A stretch of 64,000 nt of DNA, taken from contig NZ_JBFTEH010000011.1 in the NCBI RefSeq assembly GCF_041027365.1, forward strand, positions 113,575 through 177,574. Reading direction: 5' to 3'. The translations under genes were made by a program, and so were the position numbers. The notes under the pieces are model-generated. The model was not told where the DNA came from and made no database searches. It saw only the letters and a list, made by a program, of their open reading frames with translations. Below, one piece after another: positions 55,905 to 63,894 of the stretch (its first letter is position 1; each line of letters begins with the position of its first letter). This DNA comes from VKMB-3413 sp041027365 (GTDB lineage Bacteria; Pseudomonadota; Alphaproteobacteria; Rhizobiales; Rhizobiaceae).

Positions 55905-56528
55905 TCAGCTGCGCCGCACCGGGATGTCGCTCAGAGCGCCGGGCGGGGTCTCGCCGCCGGGATAGAGTTCCGGCGTCTCGCTTTCGGGCAGCGGAATGCG
56001 GTGGGCGTTGAGCGTCATCGCCACCATCGAATAGTAGCCGGTGACGGCGGTCAGCTCGACGACGCCGACGACGCCCCAGCGCGCGGTCACCGCCGCATGG
56101 ACGGCATCCGAGACCTGACCGGAGGTCTGCAGGGCGCTGACATAGTCGTAGATCTCGGCCGCGGCGGGATCGTCGAAGGCCGGGGGCTCGCCCCGGCGGA
56201 TCGCAGTGATCACCGCCTCGGAAAGCCCCGCCTGGCGCGCGGCGCGCGAATGGATGGTCCATTCGAGCTCGGAGTTCCAGCGCCGGGCGGTCACCAGGAT
56301 CGCCAGCTCGTTGAGCGCCGGCGGCAGCACCGTGTCGAACCGCAGGATCTCGCCGAGCCTGTGCCAGCGCTCCGCGAGGTCCGGATTGTGGAGGGCGGCG
56401 CGCAGCGGCCCCACCAGCGCGCCGCGCCGGCCGGTGACGATGCTGTCGAACACCTTGCGCTGCGCCGGGCTCAGGGCATCCGGCCCGGGCAGCGGGATAC
56501 GGGGCGCGGTGAGGTTTCTCGCGTCCAT
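55905..56528 (-). CDS. Carboxymuconolactone decarboxylase-like protein
   Basis: 207 residues of the CMD/AhpD-like helical fold (NELAILVTARRWNSELEWTIHSRAARQAGLS; VVELTAVTGYYSMVAMTLNA). The usual CxxC of AhpD is missing, which points to the decarboxylase/hydrolase side of the family rather than to a peroxidase. The start is the ATG at 56528. It sits between the CoA-transferase gene (overlap region at 56533) and BKACE, so it may act on a cyclic or enol intermediate of the same path. Confidence 0.83.
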   Translation of the reverse strand: MDARNLTAPRIPLPGPDALSPAQRKVFDSIVTGRRGALVGPLRAALHNPDLAERWHRLGEILRFDTVLPPALNELAILVTARRWNSELEWTIHSRAARQAGLSEAVITAIRRGEPPAFDDPAAAEIYDYVSALQTSGQVSDAVHAAVTARWGVVGVVELTAVTGYYSMVAMTLNAHRIPLPESETPELYPGGETPPGALSDIPVRRS

Positions 56529-56532
56529 GCGG

Positions 56533-57844
56533 TCAGGCTCCCTCGGGGCTGTCGTCGAGACCGAGGGCCGACAGCACCTCCGCCGTATGTTCGCCGAGAA
56601 GCGGCGCATGCCGCTCGAAGGCGAGCGGTGCGTTCTCGAAGCGCAGCGGGCTCACCACCTGCCGCAGCGAGCCCGACAGGGGATGCGGCAGGTCGCGCAC
56701 CATCGCCCGGTGCCGGATCTGCGGGTCCTCGAAGACCCGGTCGACGGTGTTGATCGGCCCGCAGGGCACACCCGCCGCGGACAGGGCCTGCACCCACTCC
56801 TCGACGCCCCTTTCCGCCAGCGCCGCTTCGATCGCCGGCATCAGGACGTCGAGATTCTCGACCCGCGCCCGGTTGGTGCGGAAGCGCTCGTCGCCGGACA
56901 GTTCGGGCCGCCCGATCACCTCGGCGAAGCGGACGAACTGCTCGTCATTGCCGACGGCCAGGACGATGTGCCCGTCCTTCACCGGCAGAACGTCCTGCGG
57001 CTGGATGTTCGGATGACGGTTGCCTCGCCGGACCGGCACCTTTCCCGAGACGAGGTAGTTCATCGCCTGGTTCGCCAGCATCGCGGCCGAGACGTCGAGC
57101 ATGGCAAGGTCGATGACGTCGCCCTTGCCGGTCTCGGCGCGGCGCGCCAGCCCCGCGAGAACGCCGATCGTCGCGTACATCCCCGTCATGATGTCGACGA
57201 TCGGCACGCCGACCTTCTGCGGACCACCGCCGGGCGCCCCGTCCGGGCCGCCCGTGACGCTCATCAGTCCGCCCATGCCCTGGATCATGAAGTCGTAGGC
57301 GGCATCCTTCGCGCGCGGACCATCGGCGCCGAAGCCGGTGATCGAGCAGTAGACGAGCCGCGGGTTCAGCGCCGTGAGANCCGCCCATGCCCTGGATCAT
57401 GAAGTCGTAGGCGGCATCCTTCGCGCGCGGACCATCGGCGCCGAAGCCGGTGATCGAGCAGTAGACGAGCCGCGGGTTCAGCGCCGTGAGATCCTTCGGA
57501 CCCAGCCCGTAGCGCGAAAGGCTGCCGGCCTTGAAGTTCTCCAGCAGGATGTCGCTCGTCGCGGCAAGCGCGCGCACGGCCGCCTGTCCCTCGGCGCTCG
57601 CCAGATCGAGCTCCACCGAGCGCTTGCCGCGATTGACCGAGAGATAATAGCCGGATTCGCGCGTTTCCTGCCCCTCTGCATCGGCCAGATAGGGCGGCCC
57701 CCAGCGGCGCGTATCGTCGCCGGCGCCTGCCCGCTCGACCTTGATGACGTCGGCGCCGAGATCGGCCAGGATCTGGCCGGCCCAGGGCCCTGCCATGATC
57801 CGGCTGAGATCGAGGACGCGGATGTGGGAGAGCGGGCCCGCCAC
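56533..57844 (-). CDS. Class III CoA-transferase, copy 2 (interrupted by an assembly artefact)
   Basis: Once the duplicated 111 bases and the N are removed, the gene reads as 399 residues. The N-terminal half from the GTG 57844 has VLDLSRIMAGPWAGQILADLGADVIKVE. The C-terminal half begins GLMSVTGGPDGAPGGG and has LAMLDVSAAMLANQ (catalytic Asp region). As deposited, the 112-base insertion shifts the frame, so neither half is complete on its own. The start overlaps the GST stop by one base. It is a paralogue of the gene at 46856-48079. Confidence 0.88.
57269..57491. repeat. 111-bp direct duplication around a single N (contig-join artefact)
   Basis: Bases 57269-57379 and 57381-57491 are identical and are separated by the only N in the window (57380). 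This is the mark of two contig ends that overlap but were joined without being merged. The duplication breaks the CoA-transferase frame, and removing one copy plus the N restores it. Confidence 0.92.
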
Positions 57845-58515
57845 TATGCCGCCTCGAAGACGAGCGGCATGACGATGTCGCCCATTGCGAGCGCGCCGTC
57901 GTCCCTGGCCTTGGATTCGGCGAGCGACGGGCGCCGGTCGAGCGCGTCGATCCAGGCGGCGAGGCGCGGATGCGCCGGCCGCCAGTTGCTCGACGCGAAG
58001 CGGAAGTCGAGCTGTCCGAGAGCGCAGGCGACGGCGATATGCCCGAGGCCGAACGGCCTTGCCTCCAGCATCGGCACTTCGGCTTCGAGCCGGGCCAGGC
58101 TCGCCCGCACCTTCGCCTCGAATGCCTGCGATATCACCTCGCTGCGCTGCTCGCCCCGCGCCATCTCGATGCGCCAGAGGAGCAGGATGTCGGTCAGCCC
58201 GTCGCCGAAGGCCTGCCAGCGCAGGCACGCGATGCGCTCTTCGCCGCCCGTCGGCACGAGCCGCTCCGGACGGTCGCCGGCAATCTGGTCGAGATACTCG
58301 CAGATGACGCGGGAATCGAACAGCGCGGTGCCGTCTTCAAGGACCAGCGTCGGGATCTTGCCGAGAGGATTGTCGGCGAGGACGTCCGGATTGGCGGCGC
58401 CGGCCATCATCACCGGCGAGCGTACGCACTCGACCCGTTCCGCCAGGCCGGTTTCCTGGAGCACGATCATGACCTTTCGCACGAATGGCGAACGCGGTGA
58501 CCAGTGCAGCTTCAT
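57844..58515 (-). CDS. Glutathione S-transferase-like protein
   Basis: 223 residues. The thioredoxin-like N-terminal domain (1-78: MKLHWSPRSPFVRKVMIVL, NPLGKIPTLVLEDGTALFDSRVI) has the Ser of the zeta/beta-type active site. The helical C-terminal domain follows. It may isomerise or add glutathione to an unsaturated intermediate (as maleylacetoacetate isomerase does), or reduce oxidative damage. It precedes the second CoA-transferase by a one-base overlap, so it is part of the same operon. Confidence 0.87.
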   Translation of the reverse strand: MKLHWSPRSPFVRKVMIVLQETGLAERVECVRSPVMMAGAANPDVLADNPLGKIPTLVLEDGTALFDSRVICEYLDQIAGDRPERLVPTGGEERIACLRWQAFGDGLTDILLLWRIEMARGEQRSEVISQAFEAKVRASLARLEAEVPMLEARPFGLGHIAVACALGQLDFRFASSNWRPAHPRLAAWIDALDRRPSLAESKARDDGALAMGDIVMPLVFEAA

Positions 58516-58590
58516 CAGGCTTCCTCCCCCGAAAGCGAGCGCGTCATTCGCAATGAAGTCTAGCCGCCTCGCATCAAAAGATCAATTATA

Positions 58591-58600
58591 TAGTTTTATG
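58591..58600 (+). promoter_or_regulatory. Shared catabolic-cluster motif, site 5 (before the GST operon)
   Basis: TATATAGTTTTATG, core TAGTTTTATG, ~75 bases before the GST start. A second TTTTATG follows at once. Confidence 0.6.
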
Positions 58601-58661
58601 TTTTATGCCGTCTCCCGCTCTGTCTGCCGGTCGGATGCACGGGAACCGAACCCCCGCGCGA

Positions 58662-59459
58662 TCAGGCCCCGACTCCGAGAAAGTCGAGCAGCACCGCGTT
58701 GAAGGCATCGGGCTGCTCGAAATTGGGAACGTGCCCCGCCTGAGGGATGATCCCCACCCGCGCCCCCGGCACGCCGCCGAAGGTCGCCGCCATGGACGAC
58801 GGCATGGCGCCATCCTCCGCGCCCGCGATCACCAGAAGCGGACAGGCGATCCGGCGGAGGACCGCTTCCTGATCGTAGTCCTGCAGCGCCGTCGCGCCAT
58901 GGATGAAACCCTTAAGCGGCGTGGCCGCGACCATCCTGCGCAACGCCTCGCCCTTCGGCCCCGCCGCATTGTCCGGCTGCAGCCAGCGCCTGGCTGTGTC
59001 CTCGGCATAGCCGTCCATGCCGTGCTCCTTCGCGAAGGCGATCCGGCCGGCCCAGGTCGCGGCACCGGTCGCGGCGGTCTTCGCCTGTCCGTCGGACAGC
59101 ACGAGCCGCCCGAACCGCTCCGGCCGCATCCCGTACGCGGTAAGCCCGGTCGGCACGCCCATCGACAGCCCGACGAAGGTGCAGCGCTCGATGCCGAAGT
59201 GATCAAGGACGGCATGGAGGTCGGCGGCAAGACGCGGCATGTCCGGCGCGCTTTCGCCCGGCGACGTGCGCCCATGGCCACGCTGATCGTAGCGCAGGAC
59301 CTGAAACCGGTCCTTCAGCGCGTCGGCCTGCGCGTCCCAGATCGAGAGATCCGTGACGAGCGAGTTCGAGAAGACGATCCACGGCGCCGCGTGCCGGGTT
59401 CTCTCGACGCGGCAGAAGATGTCCGTTTCCGGAACCTCGACCAAGTCGTCACGAACCAT
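58662..59459 (-). CDS. Alpha/beta hydrolase, 3-oxoadipate enol-lactonase-like
   Basis: 265 residues. The nucleophile elbow GLSMG (Ser ~97), the acid in VIAGAEDGAMP and the His in IPQAGHVPN make a full catalytic triad. The nearest well-known family is PcaD (3-oxoadipate enol-lactonase), with the same RYDQRGHGRT. Together with the CMD-like gene it recalls the beta-ketoadipate route, but the other pca genes are absent. It starts four bases after the enoyl-CoA hydratase stop. Confidence 0.87.
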   Translation of the reverse strand: MVRDDLVEVPETDIFCRVERTRHAAPWIVFSNSLVTDLSIWDAQADALKDRFQVLRYDQRGHGRTSPGESAPDMPRLAADLHAVLDHFGIERCTFVGLSMGVPTGLTAYGMRPERFGRLVLSDGQAKTAATGAATWAGRIAFAKEHGMDGYAEDTARRWLQPDNAAGPKGEALRRMVAATPLKGFIHGATALQDYDQEAVLRRIACPLLVIAGAEDGAMPSSMAATFGGVPGARVGIIPQAGHVPNFEQPDAFNAVLLDFLGVGA

Positions 59460-59462
59460 TGC

Positions 59463-60224
59463 TCAACGCCCCTTGAAGACCGGCGACCGCTTCTCGACGA
59501 CGGCCCGCGTCGCCTCGCGCGCATCCTCGGTCGCCATCAGCCGGGTGGAATAGCTCTGCTCGATTTCGTAGCCCGGCTCGACGGGCATGTCCTCGATCTC
59601 GTTCAGCGAGCGCTTGCCCATGCGCAGGCCGAGCGGCGCCTTCGCCGCGACCGTGCGCGCCATCTCCATGGCGGCGTCCATCAGCGCATCGGGCTCCACG
59701 ACCTCCTGAACGAAGCCGAGCCGCCAGGCGGTCTCCGCGTCGATCGGCTGGCCGGTGAAGAACATGCGCCGCAGCCAGCCCTGCGGCAGGTGCCGCCCCA
59801 TATGCGCCCCGCCGCCGCAGCGCCCGACATTGATCTCCGGCATGGCGAAGGTCGCCTTCCTCGACGCGATGCGGATATCGCAGACCGAGGCGAACACCGC
59901 GCCGGCGCCGAGCGCGGGCCCGTTGATCGCGCCGATAACCGGCACGTCGCACAGCCGCACCTGTGCGAAGGATTTGCGCACGACGGCGGCCCGGGCAGGA
60001 TCCTCGTCGACGGTGGCCGCGAGAAACTCCTTCAGGTCGAGCCCGGCACAGAAGGCCCGCTCTCCGGTCGAGGTGAAGATGACGACATTGACGTCGTCAC
60101 GCCGCCCGACCGCCTCGAACAGGGCGCCGAGTTCTTCATAGAGCGCGAGCGTGACGGCATTGACCGGCGGGTTGTTCAGCCGGACCACTGCAATGTGGTC
60201 GGCGACCTCGAATTCGATCGGCAT
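59463..60224 (-). CDS. Enoyl-CoA hydratase/isomerase (crotonase family)
   Basis: 253 residues. Oxyanion-hole segments AFCAGLDLKEF and GPALGAGAVFASVCDIRIAS are visible, with the catalytic-Glu region around EINVGRCGGG altered (a Gly-rich stretch in place of the usual PE-x-x-LG). It may therefore act as a hydratase or as another crotonase such as a C-C hydrolase. I take the ATG 60224 with GGGGAAAGGGG upstream. It is the first gene of a leftward pair; the cluster motif lies just ahead (60258-60267). Confidence 0.86.
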   Translation of the reverse strand: MPIEFEVADHIAVVRLNNPPVNAVTLALYEELGALFEAVGRRDDVNVVIFTSTGERAFCAGLDLKEFLAATVDEDPARAAVVRKSFAQVRLCDVPVIGAINGPALGAGAVFASVCDIRIASRKATFAMPEINVGRCGGGAHMGRHLPQGWLRRMFFTGQPIDAETAWRLGFVQEVVEPDALMDAAMEMARTVAAKAPLGLRMGKRSLNEIEDMPVEPGYEIEQSYSTRLMATEDAREATRAVVEKRSPVFKGR

Positions 60225-60257
60225 GCGGCCCCTTTCCCCTCTCATCATCGGTTATGC

Positions 60258-60267
60258 TAGTTTTATG
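60258..60267 (+). promoter_or_regulatory. Shared catabolic-cluster motif, site 6 (enoyl-CoA hydratase side)
   Basis: ATGCTAGTTTTATG, core TAGTTTTATG, ~35 bases before the hydratase start in the divergent gap. Confidence 0.58.
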
Positions 60268-60345
60268 TGTTATGAACGGTCGGCAGGCACCTTTCAAGCG
60301 TCTTGCCAGCTTGACCGCCCCTTTTAATCTAATAAGATATCATAT

Positions 60346-60355
60346 TAGCTTTATG
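60346..60355 (+). promoter_or_regulatory. Shared catabolic-cluster motif, site 7 (acyl-CoA dehydrogenase side)
   Basis: CATATTAGCTTTATGG, core TAGCTTTATG, ~15 bases before the GTG of the first acyl-CoA dehydrogenase and next to its GGGAGG ribosome site. It is almost the same as site 1. Confidence 0.6.
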
Positions 60356-60368
60356 GGAGGAGCCCGAC

Positions 60369-61418
60369 GTGGAAAGCTGGGTCGAAAACGCTCGCATGAT
60401 CGTCGACAGCGCTGCCGCGATCGTGCCGGCCGATGGCGCCATCGCCCGCGTGCGCGCCCAGCGCTTTCAGCTGCCAGGCTTCTCGCGGGCGGTCTTCGCC
60501 GAGATGGGCGCCATGGGCTGGCTGCAGCTTGTCCTGCCCGAGGATCAGGGCGGAGCCGGCCTCGGCATGCGCGAGTGCACGGCGCTGGTTTCGGCTCTCG
60601 GCCGCGGACTGATTCCCGAGCCGATCATCGACGCCCTCTTCGCCCAGCGGCTGCTTGCCGGACGGGCGGCTCCCGAGATCATGGATGGACGCCATGTGGC
60701 CGTCGCCGGCTGGCAGGACCGTACGGACAGCCTCGACTTCGCCGGCCTCTCCTCCGCATCGGGTCGCCTCTCCGGCGTGAAGCGGCACGTCGCAGGTGGT
60801 GCCGGAGCCGACGTCTTCGCCGTGCTTGGCGCGGAAGGTGTGGCGATCGTCCCTGCCGATGCCGACGGCCTGCAGATCGAGACGGCGGCGCTGCAGGACG
60901 GCACCTTCGAGGCGACGTTGACCTTTCGGGACGTCGCCGCGGAATGGCTGCCCGTCGACGATGCCGACAAGGCGCTGGACGAGGCCGTCCTGTCGCAGTC
61001 TGCCTATCTCCTCGGCCTCGCCGAGCGCGGGATCGACATGACGCTCGACTATCTCAGGATCCGCCGACAGTTCGGCCGGCCGATCGGAAGCTTCCAGGCC
61101 CTGCAGCACCGCGCGACCGCCTTGAAGATCGAGCTCGAACTCTGCCGCGCCACCGTGCAGAGGACGGCGGCCCGCATCGACGCCGGCGCGCCGCCCTCGG
61201 TGCGTGCGGCTGCCGTGTCACGCACCAAGGCGCGGGCGGCCTCGCTCGCCTTCCTGATGGCGCGCGAGGCGGTGCAGATGCACGGCGCGATCGGCATAAC
61301 CGAGGAAGCCGACATCGGGCTCATCGTGTCCGGGGCGATCGCGGCGGCCAACCGGTTCGGTTCGGCGCGGCTGCATCGCGGCCGGCACTTTTCGGCAAGC
61401 GAGAGGAGCGCCGCATGA
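60369..61418 (+). CDS. Acyl-CoA dehydrogenase, short form (alpha-like subunit)
   Basis: 349 residues. ACAD N-terminal and C-terminal helical domains are visible (MGWLQLVLPEDQGGAG; YLRIRRQFGRPIGSFQALQHR; MHGAIGITEEADIG). The usual catalytic Glu region is not obvious, and the protein is shorter than a standard ACAD (~380). Pairs of a short and a normal ACAD often form heteromeric dehydrogenases for bulky or branched acyl-CoAs. The GTG start at 60369 has GGGAGGAG ahead. It overlaps the next ACAD gene by four bases (ATGA). Confidence 0.88.
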   Translation: MESWVENARMIVDSAAAIVPADGAIARVRAQRFQLPGFSRAVFAEMGAMGWLQLVLPEDQGGAGLGMRECTALVSALGRGLIPEPIIDALFAQRLLAGRAAPEIMDGRHVAVAGWQDRTDSLDFAGLSSASGRLSGVKRHVAGGAGADVFAVLGAEGVAIVPADADGLQIETAALQDGTFEATLTFRDVAAEWLPVDDADKALDEAVLSQSAYLLGLAERGIDMTLDYLRIRRQFGRPIGSFQALQHRATALKIELELCRATVQRTAARIDAGAPPSVRAAAVSRTKARAASLAFLMAREAVQMHGAIGITEEADIGLIVSGAIAAANRFGSARLHRGRHFSASERSAA

Positions 61419-62608
61419 GCGCGAGCCCGTCCCAAACGCCCGTCTATCCGGCTGCGGACCTGCCTGATTTCGAGGCGATGAGCGACGACGACTTTCGCGG
61501 ACGCGTGCGCCGCTTTGTTGCAGACGCCTATCCCGACATTCCCCGCTTCGTCCAGCGCCGGCTGCACTGGGACGAGGTGAAGCCCTGGTACATGGCCCTG
61601 TCGCGCGCGGGCTGGATCTGCCCGACATGGCCGCGCGAATGGGGCGGTATGGCGCTCGGGCCCGGCAAGCATCTCGTCCTCATCGAGGAGTTTGAGCGCC
61701 ACGGCTGCGCCCGTGTCCACGACATCGGTCCGGTGATGCTGGGACCGCTGCTGATGAAATACGGCACTGAAGCGCAAAAGGCGTTCTACCTGCCGCGGAT
61801 CCTCTCCGGCGAGGATATCTGGGCGCAGGGCTACAGCGAGCCAGACGCCGGCTCCGATCTAGCCGACGTGCGGACCGAGGCCGTGCGCGATGGCGAGGAA
61901 TGGGTGATCGACGGGCAGAAGACCTGGACGACGCTCGGGATGGACGCCAACCGCATCTTCATCCTCGCGCGCACCGACAAGACGGTGAAGAAGCAGGCCG
62001 GCATCAGCTTCCTGCTGGTCCCGATGGACGCCGCGGGCATCACCGTCCGCCCGATACGCAATCTCGAAGGCCATGCGGAGTTCTGCGAGGTCTTTTTCGA
62101 CGCCGTGCGGGTTCCCGCCGACAGCCTCGTCGGCGAAGAGAACCAGGGCTGGGCGATCGCCAAGGCGCTGCTCGGGCACGAGCGGGTGTTCATCGGCGCA
62201 CCGCGGCTGTCGGGGAACGCGCTCGCGCGGCTCCGCCATCTCGCCGAGGCCCGCGGCGTCTTCGGCGATCCGGCGCTGCGCGACCGCTACACGCGGCTGA
62301 AGATGGATGTCGACGACCTCGCCGATCTTTTCGAGACCTATGTCGACAAGCTGCGCGGCGGCGAAGCGATCGGTCCCGACGTCGCCATGCTCAAGATCTT
62401 CCAGAGCGAACTCTACCAGCGCATCTCCGAGGAGATGATGGAACTTGCCGGAGAGAGCGCGGCCCTGCGCGAGCCGGAGGGCGGCGACCCGAAGCTTCAC
62501 GCCGCCGGAACCTGGCTCGCCGCCCGCCCCACCACCATTTTCGGCGGCTCGACCGAGGTGATGCGCAACATGATGGCCCGCTACGTCCTCGATCTTCCGC
62601 CCGGCTGA
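61415..62608 (+). CDS. Acyl-CoA dehydrogenase, normal form (beta-like subunit)
   Basis: 397 residues. FAD-binding segments are visible (QGYSEPDAGSDLADVRTEA; DGQKTWTTLGMDANRIF), as is the C-terminal TIFGGSTEVMRNMMAR, where a catalytic base would be expected. It oxidises an acyl-CoA to the enoyl-CoA and passes electrons to ETF. It is co-translated with the short ACAD. It is the last gene of the catabolic cluster; no terminator with a clear T-run follows. Confidence 0.92.
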   Translation: MSASPSQTPVYPAADLPDFEAMSDDDFRGRVRRFVADAYPDIPRFVQRRLHWDEVKPWYMALSRAGWICPTWPREWGGMALGPGKHLVLIEEFERHGCARVHDIGPVMLGPLLMKYGTEAQKAFYLPRILSGEDIWAQGYSEPDAGSDLADVRTEAVRDGEEWVIDGQKTWTTLGMDANRIFILARTDKTVKKQAGISFLLVPMDAAGITVRPIRNLEGHAEFCEVFFDAVRVPADSLVGEENQGWAIAKALLGHERVFIGAPRLSGNALARLRHLAEARGVFGDPALRDRYTRLKMDVDDLADLFETYVDKLRGGEAIGPDVAMLKIFQSELYQRISEEMMELAGESAALREPEGGDPKLHAAGTWLAARPTTIFGGSTEVMRNMMARYVLDLPPG

Positions 62609-62917
62609 CTGGCTCAACCCGTCCTCGGATACAGCTACGGTCTAGCCCGACGTCGGAAGCGAGTACGACATCTATCCCCACTACCGAAGGATTTCCTTTC
62701 CATCCGTCGGACCCGTCCTGTTGAGAAGGAGATGGGCCGACTTCAGACTGGCGGCTTTCGTAAAGGAAAGCTAGAGAACCGACATCTCGCTTAGCAACCT
62801 GCCACTCGTTGTAGCGCCCCTTCAGACGCAGACGAGAGTGCTTCCCCGAGGGCGGAGCTATACGAAAATCGAAGCGTTGCATCTTGCGTATTTTCCTGTC
62901 GTTTGCGACAAGCATTC
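62609..62917. other. Non-coding stretch between the catabolic cluster and the restriction remnant
   Basis: 309 bases with lower GC and no supportable gene. No tRNA, integrase or repeat was seen. It marks the change from catabolic genes to a horizontally acquired piece. Confidence 0.45.
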
Positions 62918-63388
62918 ATGTCGCTGCAAACGATTCAGTTTACGCAGGAGCAAGCGCGCGATCTCGCCCGCGTATCGCCGGGTGAGGTACGCGCATGGCG
63001 CAAGGCAGTGAGCTATCTGGCCGCCAAGCCGGGCAAAGCGGCCCGTTTTACCTTTGCAGACATTCTAGGACTGGCAATCACGCGGCGGATCACCGGCGAC
63101 TTCCATGTTCGCATCAGTGATATCGGGCACAGTATGGACGCGCTTTTTCGCGCCCTGTCAGAGGCTCGTCCCTCTGAGCTTGAGGGCTCTATCGCTTTGA
63201 TTGACGCCCAGACGGCGCGATTGGTAGCCGGATCGGACCTTGACGCCAAGCAGCTTAAAGATCCGACTTTCGTTGTTCCTTGCGACCAGCTCATCCACGA
63301 TTTGAGCCAGAGAGTGATGCCGCTTGCCCCCGCTTCGGCGCAAGCGGCTCTGCCCTTCGCGCCCCAGATGGTGAAGACGGGACGATGA
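62918..63388 (+). CDS. Helix-turn-helix protein partnered with a restriction/methylase-like gene
   Basis: 156 residues. The first ~70 residues form a MerR-like/HTH DNA-binding part (FTQEQARDLARVSPGEVRAWRKAV, then FTFADILGLAITRRI). The rest is helical and of unknown fold. The ATG at 62918 is used; codons are less GC-rich than those of the catabolic cluster. It overlaps the next gene by four bases (ATGA), so the pair is made together. It resembles control proteins of restriction systems, but I cannot name the family. Confidence 0.6.
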   Translation: MSLQTIQFTQEQARDLARVSPGEVRAWRKAVSYLAAKPGKAARFTFADILGLAITRRITGDFHVRISDIGHSMDALFRALSEARPSELEGSIALIDAQTARLVAGSDLDAKQLKDPTFVVPCDQLIHDLSQRVMPLAPASAQAALPFAPQMVKTGR

Positions 63389-63894
63389 CTAACGCGGCCC
63401 TTCAACAAGTCCTGTCGGCGACCGGCTATATGGCCGAAGGCGAAGCTGCGCCGGGCGTTCTATTGGGTGACGAAGCGCGCTTGAGCCGCCGAGGCCGATC
63501 CTTCACACCTGATGCCCTGTGGCGCGGTCAGTCTTCGCTGACGGTCTATTTCAAGTTCACTTCGAGCCCGCCTGCCGAGGCGGATTTGGCCGCTTGGCGT
63601 CAGGAGATCTGGAATGAGGGTTTCGCGCCCCTACTCTGGATCGTGTCGCCGAATCGCATCGATCTCTATAACGGCTTCGGTCGCCCGCGGCCGGAGGCCG
63701 ATCCGGCCCAGAACCGTCTCGCAACCTTCCTTACGATCGCATCCGAACTGGAGGAACTCGACGCGCTTGCTGGCCGCTTCGCCATGGAGACCGGGCAGTT
63801 CTGGATCAAAACGAAGCAGGTGGATCGCAAGACCGCAGTCGATCAACAACTGCTGTCGGACCTTGCCGTGCTCGAAAGGGACCTAGTTGTTTAG
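63385..63894 (+). pseudogene. N-terminal fragment of a restriction/modification-like protein, cut by an insertion sequence
   Basis: 169 residues in the deposited reading. The pattern FTPDALWRGQSSLTVYFKF (40-58) has the Pro-Asp and beta-strand spacing of a PD-(D/E)xK nuclease, and the region after it (WIVSPNRIDLYNGFGRP) looks like the N-terminus of large Type IIG/Eco57I-like enzymes. The frame stops inside sequence that is, on the other strand, the very end of an IS481-type transposase, so the methylase part is missing. The family name is a guess from fold pattern and context. Confidence 0.55.

Noticed and set aside
57269..57491. Biological tandem repeat in the CoA-transferase gene
   Set aside because: The copies are exactly the same, sit either side of a single N and destroy the frame, which fits an assembly artefact much better.
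62391..62915. Minus-strand open reading at the end of the acyl-CoA dehydrogenase
   Set aside because: Most of it is antisense to the dehydrogenase; the remaining part shows no pattern or ribosome site.
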